Source: an uncultured Alphaproteobacteria bacterium (GTDB taxonomy: Bacteria > Pseudomonadota > Alphaproteobacteria > Rhodobacterales > Rhodobacteraceae). Taken from it: DNA of 64,000 nucleotides. Shown piece by piece: positions 59,028 through 64,000 of this stretch (positions are counted from its first letter, which is position 1; every line of letters begins with the position of its first letter). Location: the NCBI GenBank assembly GCA_929200255.1, contig CAKMYZ010000009.1:62001-126000 (forward strand), read 5' to 3'. The notes beneath the pieces were generated by a model. It saw nothing but the letters and a program-made list of their open reading frames with translations, did no database searches and was not told the DNA's origin. The position numbers and the translations under genes were made by a program.

Positions 59028-60538
59028 GTTACAATCAAGCTCCGCCCTGTCATTTCAGGCGGCAGATCAAGGCCCATGAGGTCAAGTATCGTTGGGGCAA
59101 GGTCGGCCAAACGTCCGTCGCGCAACCCCGTACCCTTTGGCCCACCAACCAAGGCAACCGGCACCGGGTTCAGCGTATGCGCGGTATGGGGCCCGCCTGT
59201 TTCAGGATCAATCATGGTTTCGCAATTGCCGTGATCCGCAGTGACGATCATCGCACCACCCGCCTTTTCCAACGCGGCCAATACCTGACCCAGCCCAGTG
59301 TCCACCGCCTCGCACGCCTTGATGGCCGCCCCCAGATCGCCTGTGTGCCCAACCATATCGGGGTTGGCGTAATTGGTCACGATCAGGTCATAGCCGTCTT
59401 CGATGGCTCTGACGAAAGCCTCTGTCACCTCGCCTGCAGACATCTCTGGCTGCAAATCATAAGTCGCCACATTGGGCGATTTGGGCATGTAGCGATCTTC
59501 GCCTTTTTCCGGCGTCTCGACCCCGCCGTTGAGGAAGAAGGTCACATGGGGATATTTTTCGGTCTCGGCCAGACGGAACTGACGGAGCCCATGTTTGGCA
59601 ACCCAAGCGGCCAGCGTGTTCTGGATGTCGCGTTTCGGGAAAACAATGTCGAACCAATCATCATGTTTATCAGAGTAGCTGACCATGCCCAGCCGCGCCG
59701 CCAGCTTGGGGTATTCACGGTCAAATCCGTCGAAATCGGGATCAGCAATCGCCGCAAGGATTTCACGGGCACGGTCAGAGCGGAAGTTAAGACAGAAGAA
59801 TCCATCGCCAGCGGCAAGGCCCGGATAGTCACCAATCACCGTTGCCGGGATGAATTCGTCGGTTTGACCCGCGTCATATGCTGCTCTGATTGCCGCCGCA
59901 TGATCCTCCGCGCTGTCACCCTGCCCATTGATCATCGCATCATAGGCCGTCTGCACCCGGTCCCACCGGTTATCACGGTCCATGGCAAAGTAGCGGCCAA
60001 TGACGGTCACGATCTTGGCATTCTGAGGCAACGCATCCTGTAACTGGCCCATGAATGCCGCTGCTGACTTCGGCGCCACGTCGCGCCCATCGGTGATGGC
60101 ATGGATGGCAACGGGCACATCCGCCTCTGTCAGCGCCTTCGCGGCCGCAAGGATATGGTCGATGTGCCCATGCACCCCACCATCCGACACCACCCCCATC
60201 AGATGGGCCGTGCCGCCGCTTTCTTTCATCTTGGCAATAAATGCGGTTAGCGCCGCGGCCTCAAAGAACGACCCATCCGCAATCGCCATTTCAATCTGGC
60301 CCAAATCCATCGCCACGACCCGGCCCGCGCCGATATTGGTATGGCCCACCTCAGAGTTGCCCATCTGCCCTGATGGCAACCCGGCATCATTGCCATGTGT
60401 GAGGAGTTGGGCATGTGCGCCTTGCATGATGGCATCAAAATGGGGTGTGTTGGCCTGCTTAGGTGCATTGCCTTCAACCTCATCCCGCAGGCCCCAGCCA
60501 TCCAGGATGCAAAGAACAACAGGTTTGGGTGCAGGCAT
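59024..60538 (-). CDS. gpmI: 2,3-bisphosphoglycerate-independent phosphoglycerate mutase
   Basis: A 504-residue manganese-dependent glycolytic enzyme interconverting 3- and 2-phosphoglycerate. Landmarks: VVLCILDGWGLRDE at the N-terminus, the phosphoserine motif GQMGNSEVGHTNIGAGR, SDGGVHGHIDH, and the metal site VTADHGNCE. Normal length. It overlaps the envC-like gene by 4 bases and is followed by ctpA, an order common in alphaproteobacteria. Confidence 0.97.
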   Translation of the reverse strand: MPAPKPVVLCILDGWGLRDEVEGNAPKQANTPHFDAIMQGAHAQLLTHGNDAGLPSGQMGNSEVGHTNIGAGRVVAMDLGQIEMAIADGSFFEAAALTAFIAKMKESGGTAHLMGVVSDGGVHGHIDHILAAAKALTEADVPVAIHAITDGRDVAPKSAAAFMGQLQDALPQNAKIVTVIGRYFAMDRDNRWDRVQTAYDAMINGQGDSAEDHAAAIRAAYDAGQTDEFIPATVIGDYPGLAAGDGFFCLNFRSDRAREILAAIADPDFDGFDREYPKLAARLGMVSYSDKHDDWFDIVFPKRDIQNTLAAWVAKHGLRQFRLAETEKYPHVTFFLNGGVETPEKGEDRYMPKSPNVATYDLQPEMSAGEVTEAFVRAIEDGYDLIVTNYANPDMVGHTGDLGAAIKACEAVDTGLGQVLAALEKAGGAMIVTADHGNCETMIDPETGGPHTAHTLNPVPVALVGGPKGTGLRDGRLADLAPTILDLMGLDLPPEMTGRSLIVT

Positions 60539-60597
60539 TGCAACGCTCCATCAAGATTTAGCGGTGGTTTAGCCTATCCTTGCGCAGGTCGGAATAG

Positions 60598-61068
60598 CTA
60601 AGCCCGATGATAGGGACCACCGGCAAGGATTGAGGCAGCACGGTAGAGTTGTTCGGCCAGCATCACGCGCACCAGCATATGCGGCCAGACCATTTTACCA
60701 AAGCTTAAGGAGGCATCAGCCTTGGCCCGCAAAGCAGGATCAATACCATCCGCCCCACCAACCACAAAGGCCACATCTTGCCGCCCCTGATCACGCCAGG
60801 TGCCCAGCAATCGGGCAAATTCGGGCGAGGTCATCACCTTGCCCCGTTCATCCATCGTGCAAATCAAGGCGCCATCAGGCACAGCACGTTCCAACAGGGC
60901 GGCTTCGGCACCGATGCCGCCACCTTTTTTGTCTTCGACTTCGATCAGTTTTGCCGGACCAAGGGCCAGTGCCCTCCCGCTCCGGTCAAACCGGGTGAGG
61001 TAGTCATCATAAAGATCACGCTCGGGCCCTTTGCGCAAACGGCCCACAGCGCAAATCTGGACCCGCAT
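60598..61068 (-). CDS. rlmH: 23S rRNA (pseudouridine-1915 N3)-methyltransferase
   Basis: A 156-residue SPOUT methyltransferase acting on helix 69 of 23S rRNA in assembled 70S ribosomes. Signatures: GKVMTSPEFARLL, FVVGGADGIDP, and the C-terminal knot MVWPHMLVRVMLAEQLYRA. The ATG shares a base with the rsfS stop (TGATG), deciding the start. The next gene is gpmI, 59 bases away. Confidence 0.96.
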   Translation of the reverse strand: MRVQICAVGRLRKGPERDLYDDYLTRFDRSGRALALGPAKLIEVEDKKGGGIGAEAALLERAVPDGALICTMDERGKVMTSPEFARLLGTWRDQGRQDVAFVVGGADGIDPALRAKADASLSFGKMVWPHMLVRVMLAEQLYRAASILAGGPYHRA

Positions 61069-61424
61069 CAGACGGCAGTGGCCGCCCCGGACTGCCACAT
61101 CTTTTCAAGCTGATAAAACTCGCGCACTTCAGGGCGGAAAATGTGGACGATGATATCACCAGTGTCGATCAGCACCCAATCGCCTGTGTCCTTTCCTTCG
61201 GTCTTGCAGATGATCCCGAAGTCCTGCTTGACGTGATCGGCCAATTTTTCGGCCATCGCCGTGACCTGACGGGTTGAGCGGCCAGAAGCGATGACCATGT
61301 AGTCACCAATCTCGGACTTACCACGCAGATCGATCTGCACGATATCTTCGCCCTTGTCGTCATTGAGTGATTTGAGAACAGCCGCCAAAAGACGTGCGCT
61401 GGTCGCAGTTTGCGGAGCATTCAT
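61068..61424 (-). CDS. rsfS: Ribosomal silencing factor
   Basis: A 118-residue protein that binds ribosomal protein uL14 and blocks subunit joining when nutrients are low. The core DIVQIDLRGKSEIGDYMVIA, ASGRSTRQVTAMAEKL and DWVLIDTGDIIVHIF is diagnostic. The ATG at 61424 has no good ribosome site of its own; a strong AGGAGG lies about 60 bases upstream before a 19-codon leader frame that ends across this start codon, so translation may depend on coupling or on a non-ATG start further upstream. Confidence 0.93.
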   Translation of the reverse strand: MNAPQTATSARLLAAVLKSLNDDKGEDIVQIDLRGKSEIGDYMVIASGRSTRQVTAMAEKLADHVKQDFGIICKTEGKDTGDWVLIDTGDIIVHIFRPEVREFYQLEKMWQSGAATAV

Positions 61425-61480
61425 TGCGGCCGCTCCGGCATTGGCTGATGTGTCAGCCGATGTAGAAAGAGACAGTTCAT
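61421..61480 (-). promoter_or_regulatory. Leader ORF coupled to rsfS
   Basis: A 19-codon frame (begins MNCLFLHRL) with AGGAGG just before its ATG and a stop that overlaps the rsfS ATG (ATGAATG). It could load ribosomes for coupled translation of rsfS. The alternative is an in-frame CTG at 61475, 8 bases after AGGAGG, adding 17 residues to RsfS. Confidence 0.4.
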
Positions 61481-61563
61481 TGTCCTCCTAAATATGCGTC
61501 GTCAGGGCCCCGACGCCGGGCACATCCAAAAACTAGCAATGCCCGGCGTGTTTTTCAACATGC

Positions 61564-62079
61564 TTAGGGGCAGAGGCCCATCTCGCTGATTTGATCGGCA
61601 CTTGCAACCGCAGACAGCGGGCCGTTGCGCACAAGCGGCAAGAATGCACCGCCCTCTTCCAATCGCAGGCCCACGCTGACCCGCCCATCAACTGCCGGGG
61701 CCGGGTCGGTCTTGCAAAACGCCGCGGCCAGACTCAGCGACCCATCGGTCGCGTCATTGTTCTGACCCTGCCAAATCCGGGTTGCCGCCTGAAGCGCGCG
61801 CAAAGCCGCCAGATCGTCCGGCGCAATGCGAAAGACGGACCCTTCGCGTTTCAGGGTGTAGCTGCCAGAACGCACCTGTCCCGTGTCGGACCGCGCCACC
61901 GAATACAACAGACGCGCTGTGCCCGGCTGCACGTCAATCCCTGCAGGTAGGGCCAGATCGACCGCAAACCCCGCCGGATCAGCGGTGCTGGGTGACAGCC
62001 CGTTCAGTTGCATGAGTGTGGATGGCACGATGCTGGTGCAGGCTGACAGGGCGATAGTTGCGAGAATTGAAAACCGCAT
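61564..62079 (-). CDS. Small putative lipoprotein
   Basis: A 171-residue exported protein with a lipoprotein signal (MRFSILATIALSACTS, lipobox LSAC at 12-15). The mature part has no recognised domain; it includes ALPAGIDVQPGTARL and SVGLRLEEGGAFLPLV, and looks beta-rich, so it is probably anchored in the outer membrane. AGGAG lies 6 bases before the ATG at 62079, excluding the frame extension to 62097. It is divergent from the DUF2975 gene. Confidence 0.75.
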   Translation of the reverse strand: MRFSILATIALSACTSIVPSTLMQLNGLSPSTADPAGFAVDLALPAGIDVQPGTARLLYSVARSDTGQVRSGSYTLKREGSVFRIAPDDLAALRALQAATRIWQGQNNDATDGSLSLAAAFCKTDPAPAVDGRVSVGLRLEEGGAFLPLVRNGPLSAVASADQISEMGLCP

Positions 62080-62145
62080 GAGAATCTCCTTTGACAAGAT
62101 ACATTTATTGTTTTACGATAATTTCTAGAAATAGAAAGGTATAAA

Positions 62146-62682
62146 ATGTCTCAGATAAGTCGCGTTTCGAAGTGGGCTGCCATTTTGCGCGGCCTTACGA
62201 TTGCCGCCATGGTCGCACTGCCCATCACAATCATGGGCGGACTATTCAACACACCGTTGGTGCCGCAGGCCCTGAACGGCACGTTGGAAGGGATCGCAGT
62301 GTCGCCAGACGCCACGCGCGGGCAGTTGATTGCCGTGGTCGCGCTGAACCTGATCAGTCCGCTGATCTTGCTGTTGACGCTGAATGAGATGCGCAAGCTG
62401 TTTGGCGCTTACATCGCAGGGCAGGTTCTGACCGAAAGCAGCGCCCGCCTGATCCAACGGATCGGTCAGGGGTTTCTAGCCTTGGCCATTGTCCCTTTCA
62501 TCTTGCGCCCGGTCCAGACCGTTCTGCTGACCCTTGCCAACCCGCCGGGTGAACGCAGCCTTGCCGTCGGAATAGACAGCGACATGATCTTTTTCGCCCT
62601 CTCCGGCGGATTGATCATGGTGATCGGCTGGGCGATGCGCGAAGCCTCTTATGTTGCGACGGAAAACCGGTCATTCGTATGA
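62146..62682 (+). CDS. DUF2975 family membrane protein
   Basis: A 178-residue protein with four hydrophobic segments (about 13-32, 60-80, 105-125 and 146-166) and the DUF2975 layout including NEMRKLFGAYIAGQVLT. The function is unknown, but in many bacteria DUF2975 genes are followed by a small Cro/XRE-type regulator, as here: the next start overlaps this stop by 4 bases. Confidence 0.82.
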   Translation: MSQISRVSKWAAILRGLTIAAMVALPITIMGGLFNTPLVPQALNGTLEGIAVSPDATRGQLIAVVALNLISPLILLLTLNEMRKLFGAYIAGQVLTESSARLIQRIGQGFLALAIVPFILRPVQTVLLTLANPPGERSLAVGIDSDMIFFALSGGLIMVIGWAMREASYVATENRSFV

Positions 62683-62909
62683 AAGACTTGGAAATTATCG
62701 TTCGCCTTGATGTGATGCTAGCCATGCGCAAGATGAAATCGCGCGATCTCGCGCAGGCCGTTGGTATCACGGAGCAAAACATCAGCTTGCTGAAGTCAGG
62801 CAAGGTGAAAGGGATCAGGTTTGAAACGCTGGCCCGGATTTGTGCGGTGCTGGAGTGTCAGCCGGGGGATTTGTTGGAAGCCGCCGAGGTCAGCCCCGCG
62901 GATCGATAA
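62679..62909 (+). CDS. Small XRE-family regulator paired with DUF2975
   Basis: A 76-residue, single-domain DNA-binding protein with a helix-turn-helix (MKSRDLAQAVGITEQNISLLK, about 18-38) and the ending LARICAVLECQPGDLLE typical of YozG-like regulators. It is coupled to the DUF2975 gene and probably autoregulates the pair; the palindrome TTTCTAGAAA at 62122-62131 is a candidate operator. Its end overlaps the convergent dehydrogenase gene by 20 bases. Confidence 0.88.
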   Translation: MKDLEIIVRLDVMLAMRKMKSRDLAQAVGITEQNISLLKSGKVKGIRFETLARICAVLECQPGDLLEAAEVSPADR

Positions 62910-63915
62910 ACGCTTTCCCACCGGGCTGCGCCAAAACCTTGGGCAGCTCTGTCATTGCCTTTGACAGTGGTACAATCCCCGCAACATCCGTTTTCCAGGC
63001 ACCTGACACAAACCGTCCCTGAATTTCCATGAACGCCTGCGGGATCCGCCCCGGATCAACCTGTTTCATCCAGCGGGTCAGCCAGAACCCTTCGATCTGC
63101 TTTCCACGAAAGATCATCTGGCCGAGTTCCTTGAGCGCGGGCGCCTCAGTGGAGAGTTTCCCATAGTTCACCCAGCGCGCGTGGCTGGGCATGGCAAAGA
63201 ACAGATCGGCAGTGAACTGGTCACCGACAGCGTCCAGCAAAATGCGGGGCCTAAGGGTTCTGAAGATGGATTGTGCGGCACTCAGCGCATCGGCCTTTCC
63301 AGTCACGATGACCTCTGCCGCGCCGAGTTCTTTCAATTGGGCTGCCTGTGTTGACCGCCGCACAACCGCAATCGGCTTTATCCCCTGGTCGCGCCCTAAG
63401 GTGATCAACAGCTTGCCCAGTTGCGAACCGGCTGCATTGAGCACAAAGCTGTCTGCACCGCTGCCTTTCACCAGATCAAACATCGCAATCGCGGTCAGTG
63501 GATTGACCAATTGCCCGGCGGCATCCACCTCGGCCAGATCAGGGCGGCATGGCACCAGCCCGCTGGAACCCGCCAGCGCATATTCCGCCCAAGCGCCTGA
63601 TCCGGCCGCGAAGAAGCTGACGCGCTGCCCGACAAGTGGTGTGTCACCGGCCACCACCTGACCGACACCTTCAAAGCCTGCGGGCATGCCTTTGATACGG
63701 GACTGGCCGTATTCGCCTTTGATAAAGTGGATGTCGGACGGGTTCACCGCCGCTAGATCCACTTTGATCAATGCCTGCCCCTCGCCCGGTACAGGCACCG
63801 TAACCTTTTTATGTGCAAGAAACGGCGCAAGATCGGTGATGTTGGGCCCGGTCTGCGCGTCGGAATATCCATCATGCAGCTGCACCAGGGCCTGCATGTT
63901 GGCGGGGGTATTCAT
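62890..63915 (-). CDS. Zinc-binding-type MDR dehydrogenase / enoyl reductase-like
   Basis: A 341-residue medium-chain reductase. N-terminal GroES-like domain (VDLAAVNPSDIHFIKGEYG, GFEGVGQVV) and Rossmann domain (VLNAAGSQLGKLLITLGRD) are visible. The residues and the absence of structural-zinc cysteines resemble quinone or 2-enoyl thioester reductases (MECR-like) rather than true alcohol dehydrogenases. Its ATG overlaps the xthA stop by 4 bases. Substrate unknown. Confidence 0.86.
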   Translation of the reverse strand: MNTPANMQALVQLHDGYSDAQTGPNITDLAPFLAHKKVTVPVPGEGQALIKVDLAAVNPSDIHFIKGEYGQSRIKGMPAGFEGVGQVVAGDTPLVGQRVSFFAAGSGAWAEYALAGSSGLVPCRPDLAEVDAAGQLVNPLTAIAMFDLVKGSGADSFVLNAAGSQLGKLLITLGRDQGIKPIAVVRRSTQAAQLKELGAAEVIVTGKADALSAAQSIFRTLRPRILLDAVGDQFTADLFFAMPSHARWVNYGKLSTEAPALKELGQMIFRGKQIEGFWLTRWMKQVDPGRIPQAFMEIQGRFVSGAWKTDVAGIVPLSKAMTELPKVLAQPGGKAFIDPRG

Positions 63916-64000
63916 AAGTCAAATGTTGCGAAAACCGGCGCATGATCGCTTGGCTTTTCCCAGCCACGCGCGTCACGCATCACCCGGCTTGAATGTGCGG
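63912..64000 (-). CDS. xthA: Exodeoxyribonuclease III, C-terminal end only
   Basis: Only the last 28 codons are in the window; the gene continues beyond 64000. The visible end, with GWEKPSDHAPVFATFDL, matches the C-terminus of ExoIII-type AP endonucleases, in which the SDH motif contains the catalytic histidine. It repairs abasic sites in DNA. It shares 4 bases with the following dehydrogenase gene. Confidence 0.8.
   Translation of the reverse strand, partial: AHSSRVMRDARGWEKPSDHAPVFATFDL

Noticed and set aside
1-64000. Search for tRNA, rRNA, CRISPR arrays, insertion sequences and prophage genes
   Set aside because: No cloverleaf, repeat-spacer array, transposase or integrase was seen; small structured RNAs other than the riboswitch could be missed by eye.

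Overview
The window looks like a chromosomal segment from an alphaproteobacterium of the Rhodobacteraceae (Roseobacter group). Reasons: about 60% G+C, dense short-spaced operons, an 8-gene cassette ending in a DUF1523-type protein, tandem deformylase genes before fmt, an aerobic-type cobalamin cluster with a fused CbiG-CobJ, and two GcvT-type N-methylglycine dehydrogenases beside a homocysteine methyltransferase. No rRNA, tRNA, CRISPR, insertion sequence or prophage was recognised. Genus and species cannot be fixed from the sequence alone.

Layout. 1-6643 (minus): an eight-gene run encoding a coiled-coil protein, three small membrane proteins, an AAA+ ATPase, two large proteins of unknown function and a DUF1523-type protein cut by the window edge. 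6773-10135 (minus): an L,D-transpeptidase, then def-def2-def3-fmt, where def3 has lost its catalytic residues. 10245-11768: a MalY/PatB lyase and a small unknown protein. 11858-18476 (minus): the corrin-ring operon (small HPGH protein, cbiX, cobH, cobL, cobI, cbiG-cobJ fusion, cobM). 18782-24393: a glutathionyl-hydroquinone reductase, a divergent receiver protein, a CtrA-type box, then DUF1636-cobC-cobD, a lytic transglycosylase and an A+T-richer gene of unknown origin. 24413-27907 (minus): smc. 28114-37545 (plus): a cobalamin riboswitch with cbiM, then cobW-GNAT-cobN-cobO-yrbL-like-two Lin0512 genes-bluB. 37601-48422: a ThDP enzyme, flavin reductase, hydrolase, gamma-glutamyltransferase, galE, a glycosyltransferase, thiolase, an MDR reductase and a free-methionine sulfoxide reductase. 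48517-55995: an XRE-cupin regulator with genes for N-methylglycine/betaine catabolism. 56098-64000: DUF1203, then ctpA, an envC-like gene, gpmI, rlmH and rsfS (a conserved alphaproteobacterial order), a lipoprotein, a DUF2975-XRE pair, an MDR dehydrogenase and the 3' end of xthA.

How the genes work together. The largest theme is cobalamin: three transcription units supply cobalt uptake (CbiM), metal handling (CobW, His-rich CbiX), corrin methylations (CobI, CobJ, CobM, CobL, CobH), chelation (CobN), adenosylation (CobO), aminopropanol and lower-ligand supply (CobC, CobD, BluB). CobG/CobZ, CobK, CobF, CobB, CobQ and the nucleotide-loop genes are not in the window. The second theme is one-carbon/betaine metabolism. 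The least understood parts are the eight-gene AAA+ operon and the YrbL/Lin0512 genes embedded in the cobalamin cluster.
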